A DNA stretch of 64,000 bases. Source: Aliishimia ponticola (GTDB lineage: Bacteria > Pseudomonadota > Alphaproteobacteria > Rhodobacterales > Rhodobacteraceae). Positions 18,400 through 26,505 of this stretch are shown here, piece by piece (within the stretch, counting starts at the first letter, position 1; each line of letters begins with the position of its first letter). Below the pieces are notes generated by a model. The model did no database searches and was not told the origin of the DNA. It saw nothing but the letters and a program-made list of their open reading frames with translations. The position numbers were made by a program, and so were the translations under genes. The stretch is taken from positions 310,001-374,000 of the forward strand of contig NZ_SRKY01000002.1 in the NCBI RefSeq assembly GCF_004803475.1, in the 5' to 3' direction.

Positions 18400-19868
18400 G
18401 CGCGTTCTGGCACGACTTTCTTCTGGATCAGGACCGGCTCCGGCCAGAGGCGCCGGCCTTTTCCGATACGACCGGGGCCGCATGGACATGGGCCGAAACG
18501 GCCAAGGCAGCGCGGGCGGCGGCGGATCATTTGCGCGATCTGGGCGTGCGTCCCGGCGACCGGGTTCTGTTGCTGGCGGAAAACAGCTGCTCTGCAATCG
18601 CGTTCCTATATGGCGCATCCATGTGCGAGGCGCCGGTCATCCCCTTCAACGCGCGCCAGACAGAGGCAGAATTGCAGCGGGTCTTCGATCATGCGGAGCC
18701 TGCCGCGATTGTCATGCTGTCCGATGTTTCCCCCGATGCGGGGGCGCATGCGGCACGAATGGGGGCGACGCTGATCTCCGGGCCATTCGGGCAGGTTCAC
18801 ACCAAGGCGCTGCCGGGCACGCCGGAGGATATTCGCGACGTCGCGGTGATCCTGTATACCACCGGCACCACAGGTGATCCAAAAGGCGTCATGCTGACCC
18901 ACGCCAATATGCGGTTCGGCGGGCAAACCTCCGCCAAGCTGCGCTGGATGACGCCCGAGGATGTGATCTATGCCGCCCTGCCGATGACCCATGTGTTCGG
19001 TCTGGCTTCTGTTGCGACGGCGGCGACCTATATCGGGGCCGAGGCGCGGCTCGAATCGCGGTTTTCCGCGGCAAAGCTGGCCACCGCCCTGACGGAAGGC
19101 GTGACGCTGTTGTCGGCGGTGCCGCAGATGCACGCCCTGCTGATGCAATACGTGAAGGAACAGGGCCTCGACCGGCTTGAAGGAGGCAAGCTGCGCTATG
19201 TCTCGTCCGGCGGTGCGCCGCTTGATCCCGACTGGAAACGCCGCGCTGAGGCGTTCTATGGCGTGCCGCTCCAGAATGGGTATGGCATGACCGAGACAAC
19301 AGCCGGAATCGCGGCGACACAGCATACCGAAGCGAATGACGACATCTCTTGCGGTCCGGCCCTTCCGGGCGTGGAGATAGAGGTCGCAGGCGGGGCGACC
19401 GAGGGCGAGCTGCGCACCCGTGGGCCGCATGTGATGAAAGGGTATTTCCGCGCGCCCGACCGCACGGCAGAGGTGCTGGACGCCGATGGCTGGTTGTCCA
19501 CCGGCGATATCGGCACGATCGATGCAGAGGGCCGCGTGACCATCCTTGGCCGGTCGAAAGAACTGATTATCCACGGCGGTTTCAATGTGTACCCGCCGGA
19601 GGTAGAGGGGGTGCTGAGCGATCATCCCCAGATCATTCAGGCCGCTGTGGTGGGTCACGTCGTGGAAGGCGACGAAAAGGTGCTGGCCTTTTGTCAGGTG
19701 GCCCCCGGCGACACTCCGGATATCGCCGCGTTGCAGGCCTGGCTGGCCGCACGGCTGACCGGGTATAAACGCCCATGGAAGATCGTGTGTGCCGACGCGC
19801 TGCCCGCAGCCCCGACTGGCAAGATCCTGAAGCACAAGCTGAAGGACGCCTTTGCCGGGCAGTTCTGA
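18396..19868 (+). CDS. Acyl-CoA synthetase (class I adenylate-forming, PimA-like by context)
   Basis: A 490-residue AMP-forming CoA ligase that activates a carboxylate to an acyl-CoA. The P-loop-like motif YTTGTTGDPKG lies near residue 153. The aromatic-binding/adenylation core reads NGYGMTETTAG, then STGDIG and the hinge region GRSKELIIHGGFNVYPPEVE. The C-terminal catalytic lysine is in PTGKILKHKL. It is last in the operon and starts inside the stop of the crotonase gene. In this operon it probably feeds the two dehydrogenases, the hydratase/dehydrogenase and the crotonase. The substrate acid is unknown. Confidence 0.9.
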   Translation: MSAFWHDFLLDQDRLRPEAPAFSDTTGAAWTWAETAKAARAAADHLRDLGVRPGDRVLLLAENSCSAIAFLYGASMCEAPVIPFNARQTEAELQRVFDHAEPAAIVMLSDVSPDAGAHAARMGATLISGPFGQVHTKALPGTPEDIRDVAVILYTTGTTGDPKGVMLTHANMRFGGQTSAKLRWMTPEDVIYAALPMTHVFGLASVATAATYIGAEARLESRFSAAKLATALTEGVTLLSAVPQMHALLMQYVKEQGLDRLEGGKLRYVSSGGAPLDPDWKRRAEAFYGVPLQNGYGMTETTAGIAATQHTEANDDISCGPALPGVEIEVAGGATEGELRTRGPHVMKGYFRAPDRTAEVLDADGWLSTGDIGTIDAEGRVTILGRSKELIIHGGFNVYPPEVEGVLSDHPQIIQAAVVGHVVEGDEKVLAFCQVAPGDTPDIAALQAWLAARLTGYKRPWKIVCADALPAAPTGKILKHKLKDAFAGQF

Positions 19869-19874
19869 TCCGGC

Positions 19875-20024
19875 TTACAGCAGGGTAAATTCCACCACGG
19901 CCAGCAGCATGAAGGGCAGGCTGAGGACACAGGCCAACCAGATCGCCGCGCGCAATGTCAGGCGCGGGGGCGGGGCGTCGACGCCCATGATGGTGTCCGT
20001 CTTGATGGTGTACGTCTTGTTCAT
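19875..20024 (-). CDS. Possible small membrane protein (49 aa)
   Basis: An open frame of 49 codons reads MNKTYTIKTDTIMGVDAPPP, then RLTLRAAIWLACVLSLPFML, and ends LAVVEFTLL. It has a polar N-terminal tail and one strongly hydrophobic helix of about 22 residues. It fills an otherwise empty 205-base gap on the opposite strand to both neighbours. No good ribosome-binding site is seen, so this could be chance. The amphipathic layout and absence of rare codons make it worth keeping. No function is recognised. Confidence 0.4.
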   Translation of the reverse strand: MNKTYTIKTDTIMGVDAPPPRLTLRAAIWLACVLSLPFMLLAVVEFTLL

Positions 20025-20073
20025 GGGGGCATGTTAACCGCGCCTTAGTTGATGATCGCTTAAAATCGGGGCG

Positions 20074-20964
20074 ATGTTTGATGCTGCCCCCTCTCTATCC
20101 CCCCTGCCGCTGACGCAAACGGCAGAATATGCCCGCGCGATGGCCGCGTTCGGACAGATGGTCGAAACGGTGCCCTTTGCCGATCGCGGGTATGGCGTGA
20201 TGCAAAGCCGCTATGTCCCGCTTTTGGGGTGGACGGGCCTTGTGTCGCGCGGGCCTGTGTGGACAGCGGGATCGACCGTTTCCGCGCTGAAGGATGGCTT
20301 GTCCAGGGTTGGGCACCGGGTTCTGATCAATGCCGAGCCGGGGCAGGAACACCTGTTGGAACGGGCCGGCCTGTTGCAGATCATGACACCGGCGACGGTG
20401 GCGGAACTGGATCTGGCTGCGGGTCCGGACGCGATGCGCGCGGCGATGCATCAGAAGTGGCGCAACCGCCTGCGCCGGGCGGAGCGGAGCGCGGTTCAGG
20501 TCACGTCACGCGCCATGATCGCGGATTCTCAGAACTGGATCATCAAGGCGGAAAAAGCGCAACGAAAGGCGCGACGCTATCGCGGATTGCCGCCGGAATT
20601 CGCGCTCGCCTATGCGCAGGCCAACCCGCAAATGGCCCGTCTGTTCGAAGCGCGGCACAAGGGCAAGGTCATTGCCGGAATGCTGTTTCTGCTGCATGGC
20701 GCGCGGGCGACCTATTTCATCGGGCACAGCCTGCCGGATGGGCGGGTGTGGAATGCGCATAACCTGCTGCTGGCCAAGGCCGCGCAGACGCTAAGCCAAA
20801 GCGGTGTCGCGACGCTTGACCTTGGGCTTGTGGATACGGTGAACGCGCCGGGTTTGGCGCGGTTCAAACTGGGCAGCGGCGCGCGGGCGCAACGGCTGGG
20901 CGGCACGTGGCTGTATCAGCGTACGCTGTCGTCGCTGATCATGCCCTCTGTTCGGCGGGGATAA
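20074..20964 (+). CDS. GNAT/FemAB-like acetyltransferase
   Basis: A 296-residue protein whose C-terminal half resembles the FemAB-related GNAT fold (BioF2-like acetyltransferase, Pfam GNAT_acetyltransf_6 type). Visible marks are the QKWRNRLRRAER helix (about 126-137), the GKVIAGMLFLLHGARATYFIGHS strands (about 192-214), and LGLVDTVNAPGLARFKLG. Such proteins transfer acyl or aminoacyl groups to lipids, peptidoglycan or small molecules. Context gives no substrate. It is convergent with rpe. Confidence 0.7.
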   Translation: MFDAAPSLSPLPLTQTAEYARAMAAFGQMVETVPFADRGYGVMQSRYVPLLGWTGLVSRGPVWTAGSTVSALKDGLSRVGHRVLINAEPGQEHLLERAGLLQIMTPATVAELDLAAGPDAMRAAMHQKWRNRLRRAERSAVQVTSRAMIADSQNWIIKAEKAQRKARRYRGLPPEFALAYAQANPQMARLFEARHKGKVIAGMLFLLHGARATYFIGHSLPDGRVWNAHNLLLAKAAQTLSQSGVATLDLGLVDTVNAPGLARFKLGSGARAQRLGGTWLYQRTLSSLIMPSVRRG

Positions 20965-20990
20965 GGGGTGACGCCCCGCGCGCCTTTCGA

Positions 20991-21011
20991 GCCAAGCCTG
21001 TTAGGCTTGGC
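20991..21011. terminator. Perfect hairpin between convergent genes
   Basis: GCCAAGCCT (20991-20999) and AGGCTTGGC (21003-21011) form a perfect 9-bp stem with a 3-nt loop, exactly between the stop codons of the acetyltransferase (+) and rpe (-). No T-run follows on either strand. It may serve as a bidirectional transcript end. Confidence 0.6.
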
Positions 21012-21014
21012 CCG

Positions 21015-21704
21015 TCAAACCCACGTGCCTTGCGCGGCCTCGCGGATGGCACGGATGTTCTGCCCGTAAGGGGCCGGGTCCGAAACGGAGCCGCCTTTGA
21101 ACACGGCAGACCCCGCAACCAAAACGTCTGCCCCGGCTTTGACGACACCGGGGGCGGTCTTGGGATCGACGCCGCCGTCAATCTCGATATGCACGTCGCG
21201 GTCGCCGATCATGCGGCGCAGCGTGGCGATCTTGTCGCTCATGTCGATGAACTTCTGACCGCCAAAGCCGGGGTTCACCGTCATCACGCAGACCAGATCG
21301 ACCAAGTCCAGAACATGGGCCACGGCCTCGGCCGGGGTGCCGGGGTTCAGCGCGACACCGGGGCGCATTCCTTCTGCGCGGATCGCCTGTAGCGTCCGGT
21401 GAATATGCGGCCCCGCTTCCACATGGGCGGTCAGGATATCCGCCCCGGCCTTGGCAAATTCCGCGATATAGGGATCGACCGGGGCAATCATCAGATGCAC
21501 ATCCATCACGCCCTTGATATGCGGGCGGATGGCCGCGCAGGTGGCCGGGCCAAAGGTGATATTGGGCACGAAATGGCCGTCCATCACATCCACATGAATC
21601 CAGTCAGCGCCCTGCGCCTCCACGGCGGCACATTCAGCGCCGAAATTGGCGAAGTCGGATGCAAGGATGGACGGAGCAATCTTCACGGAACGGTCAAAGG
21701 ACAT
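21015..21704 (-). CDS. rpe: Ribulose-phosphate 3-epimerase
   Basis: A 229-residue TIM-barrel enzyme interconverting ribulose 5-phosphate and xylulose 5-phosphate in the pentose phosphate and Calvin pathways. Family signatures are clear: N-terminal [15 protein letters not shown], the metal- and catalytic-Asp motif [17 protein letters not shown] (about 38-54), [18 protein letters not shown], and the second catalytic Asp in [13 protein letters not shown]. The gene stands alone between convergent and divergent neighbours. No cbb genes are near, so a housekeeping role is likely. Confidence 0.97.
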   Translation of the reverse strand: MSFDRSVKIAPSILASDFANFGAECAAVEAQGADWIHVDVMDGHFVPNITFGPATCAAIRPHIKGVMDVHLMIAPVDPYIAEFAKAGADILTAHVEAGPHIHRTLQAIRAEGMRPGVALNPGTPAEAVAHVLDLVDLVCVMTVNPGFGGQKFIDMSDKIATLRRMIGDRDVHIEIDGGVDPKTAPGVVKAGADVLVAGSAVFKGGSVSDPAPYGQNIRAIREAAQGTWV

Positions 21705-21826
21705 GGCAGGGCCTCGTTTGTGTTTCAGCTGCCTCTTACCGATTGGCGGGATCGGTTAAAAGCCCCCGGAACGCGCGAAGACGTCGCGGTACGGGCAAGG
21801 AAAGTGACAATATACTCGCGCAAGAG

Positions 21827-21856
21827 TTGCATTGCGTGCCAAATCCAGCCTATTAT
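21827..21856 (+). promoter_or_regulatory. Sigma70-like promoter of the AraC-family gene
   Basis: TTGCAT (21827-21832) and TATTAT (21851-21856) are separated by 18 bases. Transcription would start near 21863, only 8 bases before ATG 21871. That favours either a near-leaderless message or use of GTG 21886 as start codon. Confidence 0.45.
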
Positions 21857-21870
21857 GTGGCAACCTATCC

Positions 21871-22881
21871 ATGCATGGTGCGACAGTGACACAACTTAGG
21901 CGTTACCAGATCGCAGACGGAATGCGCTTCGTGTGCGAACGGTTCGGGATTGATCCTGCGCGGGGGCTGCGCCGCGCGGGCCTGCCGCCCGATTTTCTTG
22001 AGGCCGATGCCCGGCCTGTGACCGCGCAGGAATATTATGCGATCTGGAACGGCTTGGATGCCGAAGCGCCGCTGCCCAAGTTCCCGAAGCTGCTGGCAGA
22101 GGCGTTCTCGCGCGGCGAATTCGATTCATCCGAATATGCGTTTCACAGCAGCCCCACTGTGCGGATCGGGCTTCAGCGCAAAGCGATTCTGAAGTCTTTG
22201 ATCATGCCGATGTCGATGCATGTCAGCTCTTACGACACGCATCTGGTGGCCAGTTTCGCGTCGGTTTTGCCAGAGGACCCGTTGCCGGCGCTGCTTGGCT
22301 GGTTCAACCTGACCTACTTTACGCTGTCCATCCGCGAGGCGACCGGTGTTCACGTGCGCCCCGCTGCGATCGAGGTCGAAGAACTGCGCCCCGGCTGGGC
22401 CGATGCAGAGGCGCTGTTTGGCTGTCCCATCACGCAAGGCAGGGGCTATCGTCTGGTCTTGAAGTCGGAAGATGCGGACCTGCCGCTGATTACGCGTAAC
22501 GACGCGCTGGCTGATCGGGTCGAAGCCGGGTTGGCCGAACGCTTCGTGCAAGAGATCGCCCCCAAAAGCACGGCGGCTCGCGTGCGGCAGGCTTTGGTCG
22601 AGGGTCTGCCCGGCGGTCAGGTGACGATTGACCAGATCGCGCGCAAACTCGCCCTGTCCAAGCGTAGCCTGCAACGACGGTTGAGCGAGGAGGGGGCCAG
22701 CTTCAAGGACGTGCTGGAGGATACGCGCCGGGCGCTCGCGCTCAGCTATTTGCAAAACTCGACCATGAGCATCGAAGAGATCGCTTTGCTTCTGGGGTTC
22801 CGCGACCGCACATCTTTCTTTCGCGCGTTCCGGTCCTGGACCGGGCAAACGCCGAAATCTGTGCGGCGGCGCAGCGCCTGA
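21871..22881 (+). CDS. AraC-family transcriptional regulator with N-terminal Arabinose_bd-type domain
   Basis: About 336 residues. The N-terminal two thirds resemble the ligand-binding region of OruR/VqsM/ArgR-type AraC proteins (LRRAGLPPDFLEADARPVTAQEYY onward). The C-terminal domain contains two helix-turn-helix motifs, VTIDQIARKLALSKRSLQRRL and the STMSIEEIALLLGFRDRTSFFRAF segment. The frame is open to 21832, but I use ATG 21871. GTG 21886 is also possible given the predicted promoter. Its target is unknown; the AbrB-family membrane protein gene starts 36 bases downstream and may be co-transcribed. Confidence 0.88.
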   Translation: MHGATVTQLRRYQIADGMRFVCERFGIDPARGLRRAGLPPDFLEADARPVTAQEYYAIWNGLDAEAPLPKFPKLLAEAFSRGEFDSSEYAFHSSPTVRIGLQRKAILKSLIMPMSMHVSSYDTHLVASFASVLPEDPLPALLGWFNLTYFTLSIREATGVHVRPAAIEVEELRPGWADAEALFGCPITQGRGYRLVLKSEDADLPLITRNDALADRVEAGLAERFVQEIAPKSTAARVRQALVEGLPGGQVTIDQIARKLALSKRSLQRRLSEEGASFKDVLEDTRRALALSYLQNSTMSIEEIALLLGFRDRTSFFRAFRSWTGQTPKSVRRRSA

Positions 22882-22917
22882 CTTGTGGCGGCCCGGATTT
22901 ATCCGCAAAGTTCGCGG

Positions 22918-23988
22918 ATGACGTCCCCAATGATCCCCCGAATTCTTTCGCAAACCGCACTCATGCTCGCCATTGGTCTGCTGGGGGCGCTTCTGGCGCG
23001 CGTTGCGGGCATTCCGATGCCCTATCTGACGGGCGCGTTGGCAAGCGTGGGCGTCTTTTCAATCTGGCGCTCCGCGACCGGGCGCAGTGAACTGCAATTC
23101 CCCAAGCGTCCACGGCAGCTTTTCGTCGGCCTGATCGGTGTGATGATCGGTGCCAGCTTTACCGCCGATCTTGTGGCGCGCCTGCCGGGAATTTGGCCCT
23201 CGCTGCTGGTGATGACGGCTTTCGTGCTGGTTGCCATGGGGATGGGATATGCGCTGTTTCGCGTCTTGGGTGGGTATGATCCCGTGACGGCGGTCTATTC
23301 CGCCATGCCCGGTGGCCTGGTCGAGGCCGTCACGTTGGGCGAAGAGGCGGGCGGCAATGTGCGGATTCTGGCCTTGCAGCATTTCGCGCGCATCGTTGTC
23401 GTGGTCGTCGCGGTGCCGACGCTGTATTTCATATGGTCCGGCCACGCGGTTGGCAGCGCGGCTGGGCAAAGCTTTACCCAGGCGGGGTGGACGCTGTTCG
23501 ATGTGGCGGAGCTTGTCTTGTTGGCGATCGCGGGCATGTGGCTTGGGCCAAAGCTGCGGCTTCCGGCGGCGCATCTGGTTGGGCCCTTGCTGCTCAGTGC
23601 GGGATTGCATGGGGCAGGGCTGCTGCATCTGGCCGGTCCTGCGTGGCTGCTTGCCGTGTCGCAACTGGTTGTGGGGACCGCCCTTGGCACCTCGTTTTCC
23701 GGGGCAAATCGCCGTGACCTGTTGCGCGCCTTCGGGCTGGGCAGCCTTTATGTGCTGCTGGTGCTGGGTGTGGCCTTTGGTATCGCCACCGGTCTGGCCC
23801 CGATCCTGCCCTTCGATTTCGATACGCTGTTCGTCAGCTTTGCGCCCGGCGGTGTGACTGAAATGGGCTTGATCGCATTGAGCCTTGGGATCAGCCCGGT
23901 TGTCGTCACGGCGCACCATATCTTTCGGATCGGTCTGACCGTCACGCTGGCAGGGGTCTTGTCCCGGCGGCTTCGCGCGCGGGCTTAG
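22918..23988 (+). CDS. AbrB-family polytopic membrane protein (PF05145 type)
   Basis: About 356 residues and strongly hydrophobic, with roughly ten membrane segments in two similar halves. Each half has the conserved pattern seen in the 'AbrB duplication' family: the first includes IPMPYLTGALASVGVFS, the second LRLPAAHLVGPLLLSAG. Database names call the family ammonia monooxygenase-like or AbrB regulator, but it is a membrane protein of poorly known function, possibly a transporter. Start at ATG 22918 or 22930. Its stop codon overlaps that of the convergent pxpA by a few bases. Confidence 0.82.
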   Translation: MTSPMIPRILSQTALMLAIGLLGALLARVAGIPMPYLTGALASVGVFSIWRSATGRSELQFPKRPRQLFVGLIGVMIGASFTADLVARLPGIWPSLLVMTAFVLVAMGMGYALFRVLGGYDPVTAVYSAMPGGLVEAVTLGEEAGGNVRILALQHFARIVVVVVAVPTLYFIWSGHAVGSAAGQSFTQAGWTLFDVAELVLLAIAGMWLGPKLRLPAAHLVGPLLLSAGLHGAGLLHLAGPAWLLAVSQLVVGTALGTSFSGANRRDLLRAFGLGSLYVLLVLGVAFGIATGLAPILPFDFDTLFVSFAPGGVTEMGLIALSLGISPVVVTAHHIFRIGLTVTLAGVLSRRLRARA

Positions 23989-24752
23989 CGGTGCCCCTCG
24001 AACGGTGTGATGCTGACGCCATCGGCCTCCAGCGCGGCGCGGACCGACCGGGCGATATCCAGCGCCTCCGGCGTGTCCCCATGAACGCAGATCGTGTCGA
24101 TCTGTGCCGGGATATGCTGGCCGCTTTCGGTGATGATCGCGCCCGCTTTCACCATCTTGGCGATGCGCGGTCCGGCAAGGGCGGCATCATGAATGACAGC
24201 GCCGGGTTTTGAGCGGTCTACAAGGGTCGCGTCGTCGTTATAGGCGCGGTCGGCAAAGATTTCCCCTGCCCATGAACAGCCAAGCCGTGTCACCGCCCGC
24301 TGCTGCGCTGTGCCTGCAAGGACCATGACGATCAGATCCGGCGCAACCGACAGCGCGGCCTCATAGCAGGCGGCGGCCATATCCTCGTCCTCGGAACACA
24401 TGTTCGCCAATGCGCCATGGAGCTTGAGGTGGCGGACTTCGTGCCCAAAGGCCTTGGCCATCCCGGTATGTGCGGCGACCTGATAGCGGACCATGTTTTG
24501 CAGCGTGCCGGTCGGCAGGTGCATGCGAAAGCGTCCGAATCCGGCGATATCGGCAAAACCCGGATGCGCGCCGATGCCGACGCCGTTCTGCGCGGCCAGT
24601 GCCATGGTTCGTTCCATAACGTCGGGGTCTCCGGCGTGGCCGCCGCACGCGATGTTGGCGGAGCTGATGATTTTCAGAAGCTCGGCGTCATTGCCCATTT
24701 TCCAAAGCCCGAAGCTTTCGCCCATATCGGCATTGAGGTCCACGGATGTCAT
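23985..24752 (-). CDS. pxpA: 5-oxoprolinase subunit PxpA (LamB/YcsF family)
   Basis: A 255-residue subunit of the ATP-dependent 5-oxoprolinase PxpABC, which opens pyroglutamate to glutamate. Family signatures are VDLNADMGESFG at the N-terminus, SANIACGGHAGDP (about 31-43), GAHPGFADIAGFGR, and the C-terminal IDTICVHGDTPEAL. The start overlaps the pxpC stop as ATGA. It is third and last enzyme gene of the operon transporter-pxpB-pxpC-pxpA. Confidence 0.93.
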   Translation of the reverse strand: MTSVDLNADMGESFGLWKMGNDAELLKIISSANIACGGHAGDPDVMERTMALAAQNGVGIGAHPGFADIAGFGRFRMHLPTGTLQNMVRYQVAAHTGMAKAFGHEVRHLKLHGALANMCSEDEDMAAACYEAALSVAPDLIVMVLAGTAQQRAVTRLGCSWAGEIFADRAYNDDATLVDRSKPGAVIHDAALAGPRIAKMVKAGAIITESGQHIPAQIDTICVHGDTPEALDIARSVRAALEADGVSITPFEGHR

Positions 24753-25777
24753 GGCATGTCTCCTTCGAAGGGGTCGGCCAGCGCGCTGACCGCGCCGCTG
24801 ACAAGGGTGTAGCTAAGCAGATCGCGCAGCGTTGCGGGATCGCGGATCAAAGGTTGGCACAATCCGGGCAGCGCCTTGATATGCGCGCGGGCCGCCTTTT
24901 CGCGGGTGATGGCCGCCTCGCGGTCCAGCAGGACAAGGCGGATGGTCGCGCCGGTCGGGGCCTGCGCCACGCGCGGCAGATCACCGGGTAGCGTTGTCGC
25001 GATACGGGGATAGCCGCCGGTGGTTTGGCTTTCGCACATCAGAACATAGGCCGCGCCATCGCCGGTGATCTGGATATCGCCCGGCGCGATCACTTCGGAC
25101 ACCACCGTCAGCCCGCCTTCCGCGGCAAAGCCCGCACCATCGGGGTTCAGGCGTATCCCCTGCCGATTGGCGCGCGCATCCCGCATGAAGGGGGTTTGGG
25201 TCAGTCGGTACAGGGCGTTCTCGCCGAAAAGCGGGCTTTGCAGCGATCGCGTGACATGTACCGTGCCCCCGTCGAAGCGTGGATCATGGGGCAATTGCAG
25301 GCCGGTCTGCGTGCCGGTGTCGGGCCGAAGGGGGAGCGCTTCGCCCTCAACCACCGGATAGCCGATCCCCGCCGCGTTATGCGCTGACAGCGCGCCCATC
25401 AGCGGCGGCAGGTCAAAGCCATCGCCCAGATGCAGATAGCCGATCGCGCCTTCGATTGTGCCGCCGATGGTCAGAACCTCGCCCGCAGGCAGCAGGTGGC
25501 TCGCGTTCCATGCCAGCGCGGTGTCGCCGATTCGCGCCTGCATGGGCGCGCCGGTCAGGGCGATGCGTGTGTCTGCCGTGACCTCGAACGTGCCGCCGCT
25601 GCCGATCATCTCAAGCGCCGCGCGGACAGGCCGTTGCAACAGGGCCGCACCTTCGTGAAGCGCCAGACGGTCCATCGCGCCGCCGCGGGACAGGCCCTGA
25701 GCGATAAATCCGGGGCGTCCCAGATCCTGTAGCGATACAGCCGGGCCGGTTTTTCGGATCAGCAATTGGGCGGTCAT
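24749..25777 (-). CDS. pxpC: 5-oxoprolinase subunit PxpC (biotin-dependent carboxyltransferase-like, KipA/YbgK type)
   Basis: A 342-residue subunit with the signature SLQDLGRPGFIAQGLSRGGA (about 13-32) and, later, the YVLMCESQTTGGYPRIATTL block of the AHS2 domain. Together with PxpB it forms the part of the complex that uses ATP to activate 5-oxoproline. I chose ATG 25777, which overlaps the pxpB stop as ATGA, rather than the earlier in-frame start. The KipA name reflects the Bacillus homologue that interacts with KipI and is not implied here. Confidence 0.92.
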   Translation of the reverse strand: MTAQLLIRKTGPAVSLQDLGRPGFIAQGLSRGGAMDRLALHEGAALLQRPVRAALEMIGSGGTFEVTADTRIALTGAPMQARIGDTALAWNASHLLPAGEVLTIGGTIEGAIGYLHLGDGFDLPPLMGALSAHNAAGIGYPVVEGEALPLRPDTGTQTGLQLPHDPRFDGGTVHVTRSLQSPLFGENALYRLTQTPFMRDARANRQGIRLNPDGAGFAAEGGLTVVSEVIAPGDIQITGDGAAYVLMCESQTTGGYPRIATTLPGDLPRVAQAPTGATIRLVLLDREAAITREKAARAHIKALPGLCQPLIRDPATLRDLLSYTLVSGAVSALADPFEGDMP

Positions 25778-26505
25778 GGCAGTGCCTCCCATGTTGCGCC
25801 GCCAAGGCTGTCACCGCGTTCCAACTCGTCAAGTTCGGCGGGGGTGATCGGGGCAAAGCGGATTTCATCCCCCGGTGTCAGGACGATGGGCGTTTCGCGG
25901 TTCGGATCGAAGGTGCGGAATGCGCCTTGGCCGACGTGACGCCAGCCGGTCGGCATCGCGGCGGTGAACAGGACGAATTGCCGGATGGCCACGACGAGCG
26001 CGCCAGCAGGCACGCGGGGCGTCAGGTCGGTCTGGCGGGGGATGTCCCATGCCGCGTCAAGCGTGCCAAGATAGGGTTGCCCCGGCGCATACCCCAAGGT
26101 GATCACCCGTGTCCGCGACCCGGAAAGGGAGGCCACCGCCTCTGCCTTACTAAGGCCCGCAGCCCGCGCCGCCTCTTCGATCTGGGGCGCGCGGCTGTCG
26201 TCGAAGCACATGGGCAGCGTCCAGAGCTTGCGCCCCCCCGGCAGGCCCGCCGCGTACCAGTCCCGCGTTTCCAACAAGGCCTGAAGGCGGGTTTGCATAT
26301 CCTCGAAAGGGGTGTCGATCAGATCAACGGCGACAAAGGTGGACACCAGCGTTGACGCGGTTTCCGTGACCTCGGGCCAGTCGGCGGCGTCTACAGCCGC
26401 GCGGAAGGCAATCGCCGCCCGGTTCGCGGCGTCGGACATCTTGTCTCCGAAGGTGACGGCCAGACCGATCAGGCCAACGGCAGCGATACGGGGCGTGTCA
26501 GGCAT
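25774..26505 (-). CDS. pxpB: 5-oxoprolinase subunit PxpB (AHS1/KipI type)
   Basis: A 243-residue protein of the allophanate hydrolase subunit 1 family. Marks are RVITLGYAPGQPYLGTLD (about 132-149), the RVPAGALVV segment and the GWRHVGQ segment, variants of the usual GFAPGFPYLG and GGWQLIGR blocks. It pairs with PxpC. Its N-terminal 8 bases overlap the end of the upstream membrane transporter gene, so the operon is translationally coupled throughout. A short N-terminal part (PDTPRIAAVGLIGLAVTFGD) is the expected beta-strand lead-in. Confidence 0.88.
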   Translation of the reverse strand: MPDTPRIAAVGLIGLAVTFGDKMSDAANRAAIAFRAAVDAADWPEVTETASTLVSTFVAVDLIDTPFEDMQTRLQALLETRDWYAAGLPGGRKLWTLPMCFDDSRAPQIEEAARAAGLSKAEAVASLSGSRTRVITLGYAPGQPYLGTLDAAWDIPRQTDLTPRVPAGALVVAIRQFVLFTAAMPTGWRHVGQGAFRTFDPNRETPIVLTPGDEIRFAPITPAELDELERGDSLGGATWEALP

